DNA of 8,722 bases from Flavobacterium sp. (GTDB taxonomy: Bacteria > Bacteroidota > Bacteroidia > Flavobacteriales > Flavobacteriaceae). Where the stretch lies: contig JAHEBK010000053.1 in assembly GCA_024642295.1 (NCBI GenBank), positions 1 to 8,722 on the forward strand, in the 5' to 3' direction. The translations under genes were made by a program, and so were the position numbers. The notes beneath the pieces are model-generated. The model worked only from the letters and a program-made list of their open reading frames with translations. It did no database searches and was not told the origin of the DNA. The stretch's first letter is position 1, and each line of letters opens with the position of its first letter. Positions 1-7,924 of the stretch are shown piece after piece.

Positions 1-17
1 GCCAGTTTATTTTTTAT

Positions 18-962
18 TTAAAAACTTTTTCGGGAAAGTCCTAATTTGGCTTGCTCAAAATCGGTTATGATTTCTTGGACGATTTTTTCTGCTGGTTTAA
101 TGCTGTGAATCAATCCTGCAATTTGCCCTATTTCGAGTTCACCATTGTCTAAATCTCCTTCAAACATACCTTTTTTAGCTCTTGCTTTTCCTAACAATTC
201 TTTTAAATCTTCAGCAGTTGGGCAATGGGAATACAAATGCAGTACCTCCTGATAAAATTTATTTTTTATTAATCGAACAGGTGTTAATTCTTTTAATGTT
301 AGCTGAGTATCACCTTCCTTGACCTCTATAATCTTTTGCTTGAAATTCTCATGTCCTGAAGATTCTACCGAAGCAGCAAATCGGCTTCCTATTTGCACAC
401 CATCAGCTCCAAGAACCATCGCGGCTAACATGCCTTGACCAGTAGCAATTCCACCCGCTGCAATTAATGGGATGTCAATTTGTTCCTTGACCATTGGAAT
501 TAAAGTAAAAGTGGTGGTTTCATCTCTACCATTATGACCGCCTGCCTCAAAACCTTCAGCAACAACAGCATCAACACCAGCTGCTTGTGCTTTTAAAGCA
601 AAAGTAACACTACTCACAACATGCACAACAATGATTCCGCGTTGTTTCAAAAAAGGTGTCCAAGTTTTGGGATTTCCTGCAGAAGTAAATACAATTTTGA
701 CTCCTTCCTCAACGATAATATTCATGATTTGTTCCAAATCAGGATACAACATTGGAACATTAACACCAAATGGTTTTGAGGTTGCTTTTTTACATTTTTG
801 AATATGGTCGCGAAGTACTTCAGGATACATCGAACCAGCACCTATCAATCCTAATCCCCCAGCATTACTTACGGCACTGGCCAATTTATAACCACTCATC
901 CAAACCATTCCTGCTTGGATAATAGGGTACTGAATATTAAAAAGGGTGTTGATTTTATTCAT
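18..962 (-). CDS. NAD(P)H-dependent flavin oxidoreductase, nitronate monooxygenase family
   Basis: A 314-residue FMN-binding TIM-barrel protein of the nitronate monooxygenase/2-nitropropane dioxygenase family, which also resembles FabK enoyl-ACP reductases. The N-terminal stretch QYPIIQAGMVWMSG (residues 11-24) followed by VSNAGGLGLIG (31-41) is the usual family opening. The segment AEGFEAGGHNG (135-145) carries the family's conserved His143. The phosphate-binding part PLIAAGGIATGQG (165-177) and ADGVQIGSRF (186-195) is intact. Length is normal and no signal peptide is visible, so it should be cytoplasmic. The ATG start lies 9 bases after the stop of the upstream peptidase gene, which suggests cotranscription and possibly translational coupling. 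Known relatives oxidise alkyl nitronates with O2, but many members have unknown substrates, so the reaction here is uncertain. No terminator is visible in the 17 bases after its stop. Confidence 0.9.
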   Translation of the reverse strand: MNKINTLFNIQYPIIQAGMVWMSGYKLASAVSNAGGLGLIGAGSMYPEVLRDHIQKCKKATSKPFGVNVPMLYPDLEQIMNIIVEEGVKIVFTSAGNPKTWTPFLKQRGIIVVHVVSSVTFALKAQAAGVDAVVAEGFEAGGHNGRDETTTFTLIPMVKEQIDIPLIAAGGIATGQGMLAAMVLGADGVQIGSRFAASVESSGHENFKQKIIEVKEGDTQLTLKELTPVRLIKNKFYQEVLHLYSHCPTAEDLKELLGKARAKKGMFEGDLDNGELEIGQIAGLIHSIKPAEKIVQEIITDFEQAKLGLSRKSF

Positions 963-971
963 GCAAACACA

Positions 972-2588
972 TTAAAGTTTAATAATTTTTCCTGTTTTAG
1001 AAAATGTATTAAATTCTAATTTGTAATAATAAATACCACTCGTTAGCGACTCTAATGAAATAGCTTCAATAGGAACTAAACTTTCATGCTCTAATACTTT
1101 TTTACCAAAAGCAGAATAAACCATCACACGACCATTCTTAAAGCTTTCCGGGAAATCAACGTGAATAAAGTTCGACGTAGGATTTGGATATACTTTTACA
1201 GACTCTGAAAAATCCTCAATTTCAGGAAACACTATCCCTAAAGCCAAACTAAAGTTTGGAATTCCATAGCCAAATTCATTATTAGGATTCGTATATTTAC
1301 TTGAGGAACGAATCACCATATCTTTAATTTCTTGATTGGTTTTATTAGGGAAAGCTTGCCACAAACAAGCAACCATACCAGCAATAATAGGTCCCGAGAA
1401 AGAAGTTCCACTTGCGGTTACAATATTTCCGTTTTCATCAGACAAAACAGCGGATTGCCCTTGTGCCATCACATCGGGTTTAATCCTTCCGTCATAAGAT
1501 GGACCAATTGAACTAAAACTAACTCTCGTACCTGCGTTATTAACCGCTCCCACTGCTAAAACAGAAAAAGCATCAGCCGGTGAGCCAATATGTGGTTCGG
1601 AGGTGGTGCCTTCATTTCCACCTGAAGCAATCACCATCATTCCTTTTGAAAAGGCAATATTTGCTCCTTTAGAAACAAAAGTCGCATCCCCTGACATATC
1701 TGAGTAAGTGTAATCGTAAGCAGGATTAGTATGGTCTTTAAAATATCCTAAAGAAGTAGTAATAATATCCACTCCTAAACTGTCTGCTTTTTCAGCGGCT
1801 TGAACCCAATAAGATTCTTCTACGGGATTTTCATCAACACCATCTTCTGTAACAAATAAATAATAAGAGGCGTCAGGAGCAGTTCCTACCAATGTATTTT
1901 CTTTAAATCCAGCCATACTCGACAACACATAGGTTCCATGAGTACCTCCGCTATAAAAATTGGCACTATGAGCTACAAAATTATAACCTCCTAAAATTTT
2001 ATTATTATCTCTTATTCTTGAGAAAGGTCCTGCTGTATTGACCCCTGGAAATCCAGAATCCAAAACGGCAATAATTTTTCCAGAGCCCGTATAATTTTGT
2101 TGGTGCAATACATCACCATTAAGCATTTTAATTTGATTTTCAGAAACACCATAAGCAAAATTAACTTTGGTGTTCTTGGTCTTATCCGTTGGTTTTACCT
2201 TTACTGTTTTAGCAATTTTGCTAGATAAATTCAAGGTTTTATTTGCAAAAACAACTTTATCAACAAAAACATGATTCTTTAACGACCGAATTGCAGTAAC
2301 ATCTCCTCTCACATGTATAGCATTCAACCATTTGGACTGTGCCATAACAGTAAACCCTTCAGTCTTTTTTACTTCGGTAATAAAATTGGAATTAATCGGA
2401 ATATCTTTAAAGTCGAGTGTGATTTTCTGAGCGATACGTCTATCTAAAGCTCTTTGAGAAAGCATCGTCAGTGGCGCATCATAATAGGATTGCTCATTTG
2501 CTTTAGCATTAAAATAAACCCATGCTTCTTCCTGTGCTGAAACAGCAAAACAGATAAAAAAAGAAAACAAGCATAAAATTTTTTTCAC
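972..2588 (-). CDS. Secreted S8 (subtilisin-like) serine peptidase with T9SS type A sorting domain
   Basis: A 538-residue exported peptidase. Residues 1-18 form a signal peptide (basic MKK, hydrophobic core, VSA then QE). Residues of about 20-150 form an N-terminal region containing LSQRALDRR (43-51), probably a propeptide. The catalytic domain has the subtilisin triad: Asp177 in AVLDSGFP, His217 in GTHGTYV and Ser396 in GTSFSGP. The likely oxyanion Asn325 lies in ASGGNEG. The last 75 or so residues, from VYPNPTSNF (467-475) to the terminal KTGKIIKL, match the type A C-terminal sorting domain that directs proteins through the type IX system to the cell surface or medium. The start is GTG: an in-frame TGA lies six codons upstream with no ATG between, so GTG is the first possible start that keeps the signal peptide. 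It precedes the flavin oxidoreductase gene by 9 bases. The substrate is unknown. Confidence 0.95.
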   Translation of the reverse strand: MKKILCLFSFFICFAVSAQEEAWVYFNAKANEQSYYDAPLTMLSQRALDRRIAQKITLDFKDIPINSNFITEVKKTEGFTVMAQSKWLNAIHVRGDVTAIRSLKNHVFVDKVVFANKTLNLSSKIAKTVKVKPTDKTKNTKVNFAYGVSENQIKMLNGDVLHQQNYTGSGKIIAVLDSGFPGVNTAGPFSRIRDNNKILGGYNFVAHSANFYSGGTHGTYVLSSMAGFKENTLVGTAPDASYYLFVTEDGVDENPVEESYWVQAAEKADSLGVDIITTSLGYFKDHTNPAYDYTYSDMSGDATFVSKGANIAFSKGMMVIASGGNEGTTSEPHIGSPADAFSVLAVGAVNNAGTRVSFSSIGPSYDGRIKPDVMAQGQSAVLSDENGNIVTASGTSFSGPIIAGMVACLWQAFPNKTNQEIKDMVIRSSSKYTNPNNEFGYGIPNFSLALGIVFPEIEDFSESVKVYPNPTSNFIHVDFPESFKNGRVMVYSAFGKKVLEHESLVPIEAISLESLTSGIYYYKLEFNTFSKTGKIIKL

Positions 2589-2629
2589 ACCAAAAGAATA
2601 AATTCATCAATTAAAGGACGGTAAATATA

Positions 2630-2658
2630 CTAAACTACTTTAATTAAAATAAATTCAA
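2630..2658 (-). promoter_or_regulatory. Possible promoter for the S8 peptidase gene
   Basis: Within the 100-base gap after mnmA, the minus strand reads TTG (2658-2656), an 18-base spacer, then TAGTTTAG (2637-2630). This matches the Bacteroidota -33 TTG and -7 TAnnTTTG pattern with one mismatch in the -7 box. The leader to the GTG start would be about 35-40 bases. No convincing terminator for mnmA is seen in the same gap, only a run of T just after its stop codon, so read-through from mnmA is also possible. Confidence 0.35.
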
Positions 2659-2688
2659 TGAATCTTTCCTTTAAATTTGGTAAAAAAA

Positions 2689-3876
2689 TTAAGAAATTAC
2701 CCCTGAACCTATTAATTCATCTTCTAGATACCAAGCGGCAAACTGTCCTTCGGTAATTGCTGATTGCGGTTCATCGAAAGAAACATACATACCGTTTTCA
2801 AATTGATGTAAGGTGGCGCTTTGCAAGGGTTGGCGGTATCGAATACGTGCCATTACTTGCATCGTTTCACCATTGGCCAAAGCCAAATCTTCACGAATCC
2901 AATGCACTTCCGTAGATTCAATAAATAAAGCACTTCTAAACAATCCTGGATGATTCACTCCCATTCCCGTATAAATGGTATTGGTTGCAACGTTGGTAGC
3001 AATAACAAACAGTGCTTCTTTAGTCCCTCCTACGTTCAACCCTTTGCGTTGTCCAACTGTAAAGTAATGAGCTCCTTGGTGTTTCCCTACTACTTTTCCC
3101 ATCGTTGGTGTATAATCCACTTTGTTAGATGCCAAAATCAAAGTTTCGCTATCTGATACATTTTCGTATTGTTCATTAGTATATATAGGATCCAAAGCGT
3201 CAATCTGGATGATTTGACCTTCTTTAGGTTGTAGTTTTTGTTGTAAAAATTCAGGCAATCGCACTTTACCTATAAAACATAGACCTTGTGAATCTTTCTT
3301 TTCGGCAGTTACCAATTCCATTTCGGCCGCGATTTCACGAACTTCAGGTTTTGTTAATTCTCCAATTGGGAATAAAGCTTTAGCTAATTGCTCTTGTGAT
3401 AATTGACAAAGAAAATACGACTGGTCTTTGTTGTTGTCGACACCTGCTTTTAATTGGTAAATAGGTTTTCCATCCACTTCAATCTGAGCTTTTCGACAAT
3501 AATGACCTGTTGCCACATAATCTGCACCCAAACTAAGTGCTATTTTCATAAAAACATCAAATTTTATTTCGCGGTTACATAGTACGTCAGGATTTGGAGT
3601 GCGACCTTTTTCGTATTCGTTGAACATATAGTCCACGATTTTTTCTTTGTATTCTTCACTTAAATCCACAGTTTGAAACGGAATTCCAAGTTTTTCCGCC
3701 ACTAACAGGGCGTCATTACTGTCTTCCAACCAAGGACAATCATTCGAAATTGTAACCGAATCATCGTGCCAGTTTTTCATAAAAAGACCAATCACTTCAT
3801 AGCCTTGTTGTTGTAACAAATAAGCTGCTACACTGGAATCAACACCACCCGAAAGTCCTACTACAACACGTTTCAT
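2689..3876 (-). CDS. mnmA: tRNA-specific 2-thiouridylase MnmA
   Basis: A 395-residue cytoplasmic enzyme that thiolates uridine 34 of Lys, Glu and Gln tRNAs using ATP and a sulfur carrier. The PP-loop SGGVDSS is at residues 9-15. The nucleophilic Cys100 lies in [12 protein letters not shown] and the second catalytic Cys200 in [10 protein letters not shown], so the enzyme should be active. The family signatures [17 protein letters not shown] (264-280) and the C-terminal beta-barrel ending SGVIS are present. Compared with E. coli MnmA (368 residues) there is an insertion of about 34 residues at 226-259, just before [10 protein letters not shown] chose the ATG at 3876, where the family N-terminus [11 protein letters not shown] begins. 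A TTG nine codons upstream in the same frame overlaps the likely promoter -7 box and so should not be a start. The gene lies 65 bases after the YwqK-repeat gene. Confidence 0.97.
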   Translation of the reverse strand: MKRVVVGLSGGVDSSVAAYLLQQQGYEVIGLFMKNWHDDSVTISNDCPWLEDSNDALLVAEKLGIPFQTVDLSEEYKEKIVDYMFNEYEKGRTPNPDVLCNREIKFDVFMKIALSLGADYVATGHYCRKAQIEVDGKPIYQLKAGVDNNKDQSYFLCQLSQEQLAKALFPIGELTKPEVREIAAEMELVTAEKKDSQGLCFIGKVRLPEFLQQKLQPKEGQIIQIDALDPIYTNEQYENVSDSETLILASNKVDYTPTMGKVVGKHQGAHYFTVGQRKGLNVGGTKEALFVIATNVATNTIYTGMGVNHPGLFRSALFIESTEVHWIREDLALANGETMQVMARIRYRQPLQSATLHQFENGMYVSFDEPQSAITEGQFAAWYLEDELIGSGVIS

Positions 3877-3900
3877 TTTAAAATTTGTTTTATGAGAGCG

Positions 3901-3908
3901 CAAAGGTA
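3901..3908 (-). promoter_or_regulatory. Probable -7 promoter box of mnmA
   Basis: The minus strand reads TACCTTTG followed by CGC, an exact match to the Bacteroidota -7 consensus TAnnTTTG. It lies 24 bases upstream of the mnmA ATG and just past the stop of the preceding gene. No clear TTG is found at the expected -33 distance, so the call rests on the -7 box alone. It implies a leader of about 20 bases and an mnmA promoter independent of the upstream gene. Confidence 0.5.
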
Positions 3909-3941
3909 CAAAGTTTATACGGCTATTTGCTTTAAAAAATG

Positions 3942-4634
3942 TTAATTCCCTTTCTGTGAATTAGCCGCTTTAAGGTTACTCATATTGGTTTCTTTGACTA
4001 CTTTCCCTTTTTCGAAAAATTGCCAAATTCCAACTTTTTTCCCATTTAAGAATTTGCCTTGTGAAACTATGCTTCCATCTCCATCTCTAAAGATCGCTAG
4101 ACCGTTATATTCATTAGCTTTATAAATCGATTCTTCGAGTACAATTCCATTCTCAGAATATTTTTTATAAGTACCATCTTTTAAATCATTTTTATATTGG
4201 GTTTCTTCAGCAATTTTCCCATTTGGGTAAAAAACAGAACGCAATCCGTTAAGTTTTCCACTTTTATAGTTTTCGATTGTCATGATCACTTTTGAAGCAT
4301 GATGGTAGTATTTCCATTCTCCATCAAAAATTCTATTTACTACTTTCCCCTCACTAACCTTATTTTTTAATTGGTCATAAAAAATTGTATAGGCGCTTCC
4401 ATCTGTTGGGTTAAACTCACGCGTGGCAATGACAGAACCTAATTTAGTATCATCAAAGAATTTAAAAGTCCCTACTTCTTTCCCGTGAGAAAAAGTTCCT
4501 TCGTATTTTGGCCTTTTTGATTCTTCATAAAAACCTTTCCATAGTCCGTCTTTTTTTCCATTGGAATCTATTTGGTTGATTACTTGTCCAAAAATTGAGG
4601 AACTTAACAGCCACATAAAAATTATATATCTCAT
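3942..4634 (-). CDS. Secreted YwqK-family MORN-like repeat protein
   Basis: A 230-residue protein made almost wholly of MORN-like repeats of about 23-25 residues, the type databases often label 'toxin-antitoxin system YwqK family antitoxin'. Repeat units are recognisable near residues 24-49, 50-74, 97-124, 125-148, 149-171, 172-194 and 195-217. Typical cores are [45 protein letters not shown] and [12 protein letters not shown]. Residues 1-17 ([17 protein letters not shown]) look like a signal peptide with cleavage near Gly-Gln, so it is probably periplasmic or outer-envelope. There is no lipobox Cys. No toxin-like gene lies beside it, so an antitoxin role is not supported here. The molecular function is unknown; repeats of this kind usually act as binding or scaffold surfaces. 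Confidence 0.85.
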   Translation of the reverse strand: MRYIIFMWLLSSSIFGQVINQIDSNGKKDGLWKGFYEESKRPKYEGTFSHGKEVGTFKFFDDTKLGSVIATREFNPTDGSAYTIFYDQLKNKVSEGKVVNRIFDGEWKYYHHASKVIMTIENYKSGKLNGLRSVFYPNGKIAEETQYKNDLKDGTYKKYSENGIVLEESIYKANEYNGLAIFRDGDGSIVSQGKFLNGKKVGIWQFFEKGKVVKETNMSNLKAANSQKGN

Positions 4635-4681
4635 AAATCTTTCAATATAAATACAACTCCTCTATAAAGTGTTTTGTATTG

Positions 4682-4689
4682 CAAAAGTA
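4682..4689 (-). promoter_or_regulatory. Probable -7 promoter box of the YwqK-repeat gene
   Basis: The minus strand reads TACTTTTG followed by CAA, an exact match to the TAnnTTTG consensus, 47 bases upstream of the ATG at 4634. The expected TTG at -33 is not clear; a TGG occurs 18 bases upstream of the box. A GAGGAG on the same strand (4662-4657) is about 22 bases from the ATG, too far to act as its ribosome binding site. Confidence 0.45.
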
Positions 4690-4901
4690 ATCTGAAATTT
4701 TATGTAACCACTATTAGAACATCAAATATTTATTTTAACTACTGTTTGATTTTTTAATTAATAATGATTAACAAAAAAATAAGCCTATTTATTAGTAAAA
4801 CTGTAAAAAAGAAATTATAATTTACAAATTACTGATTATCAATACTCAAACCTTAGTTAAAAAAATCACAAAACTTATTCTGTTTAACCATTTAGTTATA
4901 A

Positions 4902-4927
4902 TTGTTGAACAAAATTATTTAACTTTA
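4902..4927 (+). promoter_or_regulatory. Weak candidate promoter of the FAS1 lipoprotein gene
   Basis: The plus strand shows TTGTTG (4902-4907) and then TAACTTTA (4920-4927), which differs from TAnnTTTG at the last base. The spacer of 12 or 15 bases is shorter than usual for this class, so this is tentative. It would give a leader of about 20 bases. The leader is A-rich with no Shine-Dalgarno sequence before the ATG at 4952. Confidence 0.3.
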
Positions 4928-4951
4928 CAAAAACAAATAAAAACATATATC

Positions 4952-5917
4952 ATGAAAAAATTCCTTAAAACCAGATTTCTAGCTATGATTGCGATTATAG
5001 CTTTTACTACTGTTTCGTGTTCTGACGACAACAATGACCCAATTATCACAGACAATACAATAACAGGTATTGCTGCTAGAACTGCTGATTTTAGCATTCT
5101 AGTACAAGCTTTAACCAAGGCTGAATTAGCCACCACCTTACAAGGGTCTACAGAGTACACCGTTTTTGCACCAACTAATGCCGCATTTACTTCATTTTTA
5201 GCCACTACAACCTATAATTCAATTAATGATGTACCGAAAGATGTTCTGACTCAAATTTTATTAAACCACGTACTTACAGGGACAAAAAAATCAACCGATT
5301 TAAGCACTGGATATGTTAAAACTTTAGCCAAAGGAAGCGCTTCAACTACAAACACTTTAAGTATGTTTGTCAATACTGCTGATAACAAAGTAAAACTTAA
5401 TGGAGTAGCAACGGTTACAACTGCAAACGTAATGGCAACTAATGGTGTTATCCATGTTGTTGATAAAGTAATTGGCTTACCAACCATTATAACGCACGCT
5501 GATGCTAATCCAAACTTTTCAACCCTAGCTTCAATCATAAAAAGTTCTGCTCAATCTGCAGTGGCTACTGCCCTTACTACTAATACAACCCCTCTTACTG
5601 TCTTTGCACCTACAAACACAGCCTTTACAGCAGCCTTAGGAGTAGGAGGATTTGCAAATGGAGCTACAGATGCACAAGTCACAAAAGTATTGCAATACCA
5701 CGTAACAAATGCCGGAAATGTATTAGCAGGAACTCTTACAAATGGTCAAGTAGTCCCAATGATCACTAGTCCTGTACAAAACATCACTATTGATTTAACT
5801 GCAGGTGCTAAAATCACAGATAAATCAACCACTAAAGCCAACATCATTGTAACAGATGTACAATGTACAAATGGAGTAATCCACGCAGTTGATAAAGTAC
5901 TACAACCCACATTGTAA
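4952..5917 (+). CDS. Surface lipoprotein with two fasciclin (FAS1) domains
   Basis: A 321-residue lipoprotein and the only plus-strand gene here. The signal peptide MKKFLKTRFLAMIAIIAFTT leads to a lipobox ending at Cys23. The residues after Cys23 are SDDNND, which fit the acidic lipoprotein export signal that sends Bacteroidota lipoproteins to the outside of the outer membrane. Two FAS1 domains follow in tandem. The first (about 36-176) has YTVFAPTNAAF at 69-79, LLNHVL at 103-108 and NGVIHVVDKVI at 164-174. The second (about 178-321) has LTVFAPTNTAF at 215-225, LQYHVT at 247-252 and NGVIHAVDKVL at 307-317. The protein is rich in Thr, Ala and Val. FAS1 domains mediate adhesion or ligand binding in many organisms, so a cell-surface adhesion role is likely but inferred. 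It is an isolated transcription unit converging on yidC. Confidence 0.93.
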   Translation: MKKFLKTRFLAMIAIIAFTTVSCSDDNNDPIITDNTITGIAARTADFSILVQALTKAELATTLQGSTEYTVFAPTNAAFTSFLATTTYNSINDVPKDVLTQILLNHVLTGTKKSTDLSTGYVKTLAKGSASTTNTLSMFVNTADNKVKLNGVATVTTANVMATNGVIHVVDKVIGLPTIITHADANPNFSTLASIIKSSAQSAVATALTTNTTPLTVFAPTNTAFTAALGVGGFANGATDAQVTKVLQYHVTNAGNVLAGTLTNGQVVPMITSPVQNITIDLTAGAKITDKSTTKANIIVTDVQCTNGVIHAVDKVLQPTL

Positions 5918-5944
5918 TTTCCAAAATACCAATATCCTAAAATA

Positions 5945-5974
5945 AAAGAAGCTTCCTTAATGGGAAGCTTCTTT
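5945..5974. terminator. Bidirectional terminator between the FAS1 lipoprotein gene and yidC
   Basis: A perfect 12-base inverted repeat (AAAGAAGCTTCC at 5945-5956 and GGAAGCTTCTTT at 5963-5974) with the 6-base loop TTAATG. On the plus strand it is followed by GTTTTT, completing a T-rich tail at 5972-5980. On the minus strand it is followed by a T-rich tail (TTTTATTTT from 5947 leftwards). It lies 27 bases past the FAS1 stop and 17 bases past the yidC stop, so it can serve both convergent genes. Confidence 0.9.
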
Positions 5975-5991
5975 GTTTTTATGGTGGTGGA

Positions 5992-7890
5992 TTATTTCTT
6001 TTTTTGTTGTGCCTTCATCGCTTCTTGTTGCTCCATTACTTCTTGTAATTTTTGTTGGAACTTACTTGGCTTTTTCGGCTCTTTTTTCTTGTTCTCTTGA
6101 ATTTGAGCGTGAATTTTATCTTCATCGACAATGTAATTCTTAATCACCAATAATAATCCGATTGAAATTAAGTTGGAAATAAAATAATACAAACTCAATC
6201 CTGAAGCATAACTATTAAAGAAAAATAACATCATTAATGGCGAAACATAAATCATGATTTTCATCATCTTAGCCATATCTGGCATCCCTTCTTGTTGCGG
6301 CGCTGCCATTTGTTGGTCTCCTGTTGTCAATTTCATATAAAAGAAAATGGCAACTGAAGCTAAGATTGGAAACATACTGATATGACTTCCGTATGCTGGA
6401 ATTCGGAAAGGCAATTCAAAAACCGAATCAAAAGAAGACAAATCATCTGCCCATAGGAATGGTTTTTGTCTCAATCCAATGGCTGACGGAAAGAACTGGA
6501 ATAAAGCATAGAATACAGGCATTTGCAACAATCCCGGTATACAACCTGCCATAGGATTTACTCCCGCTTTGTTGTATAACTTCATCGTTTCTTGTTGCTT
6601 TTTCATTGGATCTTTTTTGAATTTCTCACCCAACTCTGCAATCTCTGGTTTTAATACTTTCATTTTTGCTTGTGACAAAAATGATTTATAAGTCACTGGT
6701 GACATCAACAATTTAATCAAAATTGTAAATAAAATGATAGCCCATCCGTGTTCAATAAACGAACTCAATAATCCGTACAACGGAATAAAAGCGTGACGGT
6801 TAATCCATCCAAAAATCCCCCATCCTAATGGCACAATTGCTTCTAGATTTTTGTCGTATGATTGCAATAATTTATAATCTGTAGGTCCAAAATACCAATT
6901 CATTTTTTGGTCAATCTCACCATTCTTAAATGCTAAAGGCACTTTAGATTTGAATTGTTTGGTAAAAACAGTATCTACTTCTTCGTCTTTTACCAAATTA
7001 TTAGAGTACAAATCTGCTTTTTCAAAAGGAGTATCTGATATTAAAATAGAAGAAAAGAAATGTTGTTTGTACGCTATAAATGAAACATTTGATGGTTCAT
7101 CCGTTTTATCACTTCCTAAACCTAAATAATCTGTTTTCCCATCTTCATATTCAAAATACACTTCAGCATAACGATTTTCATAGTTGATACTTTTTTCATT
7201 TGTGTAAGTTTTTAAATCCCATTCTAAATTCAATGGTTTAGACGATACCAAAGCATTGTTTAATCCTTGTGTTTGAATTTCAAAATCCAACATATAATCA
7301 TCTGCTTTCAACACATATTTATATTCTAAATACTGATTATCAGCTGATTTTAAACGCATCGATAATATTTGATCTTCTCCATTTTTAGTCAATGTAGGTT
7401 CAAAATATAAATCTTTCGTGTTTAAAGTATGGTTGTCTTTAGTGAATAATTGGATGTTTAAACTAGAGTTGTTATCCTTTATCAATTGTACCAATTGACC
7501 TGAACCTTTTTTGAATCTTTCAAAATTCTTTAAAGTAGCTTCAACAATATATCCTCCTTTATTGGCTATTTTTAAAGTAACTAAGTTGTTTTCAAGAGTA
7601 GTAATACCCCCTTTTGCAGAAGCTAAAGTTGCTGAATAAGCAAAACTTCCTAAGGATTTTTGTAATTGTGCTAATTGAAGTGTATCGCTTACAGTTGTTG
7701 CAGCTGCCATAGTAATGGTTTTAGCTACTTCTTTTGCTTTCATTTCTTCTTTTACAACCGATTCTTTTTGGGCTTTTTCTGCAGCAATCTGAGCTTCGTC
7801 AGGCTTGTTTTGATACATTATCCAAAGTAAAATTCCAAATATTAGTACAAAACCAATTAACGAATTAGGATCAAATTTTTTTTCTTCCAT
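5992..7890 (-). CDS. yidC: Membrane protein insertase YidC
   Basis: A 632-residue inner-membrane insertase of the Gram-negative type. It inserts and folds membrane proteins alone or with SecYEG. TM1 is at about 11-27. A large periplasmic domain, preceded by a charged linker, spans about 30-345. The conserved core has TM segments near 378-397, 452-468, 503-520, 544-560 and 562-585. The cytoplasmic hairpin SQAKMKVLKPEI (406-417) and the motif NPMAGCIPGLLQMPVFYALF (445-464) are diagnostic. Lys393 (TILIKLLMSPV) sits where E. coli has Arg366 in the hydrophilic groove. The C-terminal tail (588-632) is rich in Lys and Gln and could contact the ribosome. It starts with ATG 82 bases after pyrG. I see no good -7 box in that gap, so transcription may come from pyrG. 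A bidirectional terminator follows. Confidence 0.97.
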   Translation of the reverse strand: MEEKKFDPNSLIGFVLIFGILLWIMYQNKPDEAQIAAEKAQKESVVKEEMKAKEVAKTITMAAATTVSDTLQLAQLQKSLGSFAYSATLASAKGGITTLENNLVTLKIANKGGYIVEATLKNFERFKKGSGQLVQLIKDNNSSLNIQLFTKDNHTLNTKDLYFEPTLTKNGEDQILSMRLKSADNQYLEYKYVLKADDYMLDFEIQTQGLNNALVSSKPLNLEWDLKTYTNEKSINYENRYAEVYFEYEDGKTDYLGLGSDKTDEPSNVSFIAYKQHFFSSILISDTPFEKADLYSNNLVKDEEVDTVFTKQFKSKVPLAFKNGEIDQKMNWYFGPTDYKLLQSYDKNLEAIVPLGWGIFGWINRHAFIPLYGLLSSFIEHGWAIILFTILIKLLMSPVTYKSFLSQAKMKVLKPEIAELGEKFKKDPMKKQQETMKLYNKAGVNPMAGCIPGLLQMPVFYALFQFFPSAIGLRQKPFLWADDLSSFDSVFELPFRIPAYGSHISMFPILASVAIFFYMKLTTGDQQMAAPQQEGMPDMAKMMKIMIYVSPLMMLFFFNSYASGLSLYYFISNLISIGLLLVIKNYIVDEDKIHAQIQENKKKEPKKPSKFQQKLQEVMEQQEAMKAQQKKK

Positions 7891-7924
7891 TATAATTTGT
7901 AAAAAGTGTATAATTTAAAGTTGA

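Larger units (their letters stand above)
4635..4951. other. AT-rich divergent intergenic region
   Basis: A 317-base region between the divergently transcribed YwqK-repeat gene and the FAS1 lipoprotein gene. I see no open reading frame worth calling and no RNA gene. It holds a good -7 box for the leftward gene (4682-4689) and a weaker candidate for the rightward gene (4902-4927). An imperfect A/T-only inverted repeat lies at 4749-4780, with arms of 7 and 5 paired bases separated by two mismatches and a 4-base loop. In DNA this AT-rich such a repeat may be chance. Confidence 0.7.

Noticed and set aside
2950..3156. 68-codon plus-strand reading frame
   Set aside because: It lies wholly inside mnmA on the opposite strand and has no recognisable motif; mnmA is certain.
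3942..4634. Toxin-antitoxin module
   Set aside because: The YwqK label is a database name; there is no toxin gene nearby and the protein appears to be exported.
4749..4780. Inverted repeat as a regulator operator or terminator
   Set aside because: It is made almost only of A and T, is imperfect, and lies in very AT-rich DNA where such matches occur by chance.
4915..5205. 96-codon minus-strand reading frame
   Set aside because: It is antisense to the start of the FAS1 lipoprotein gene; its apparent hydrophobic run mirrors the Thr/Ala-rich coding sequence.
5251..5538. 95-codon minus-strand reading frame
   Set aside because: It is antisense to the first FAS1 domain and arises from that gene's codon composition.
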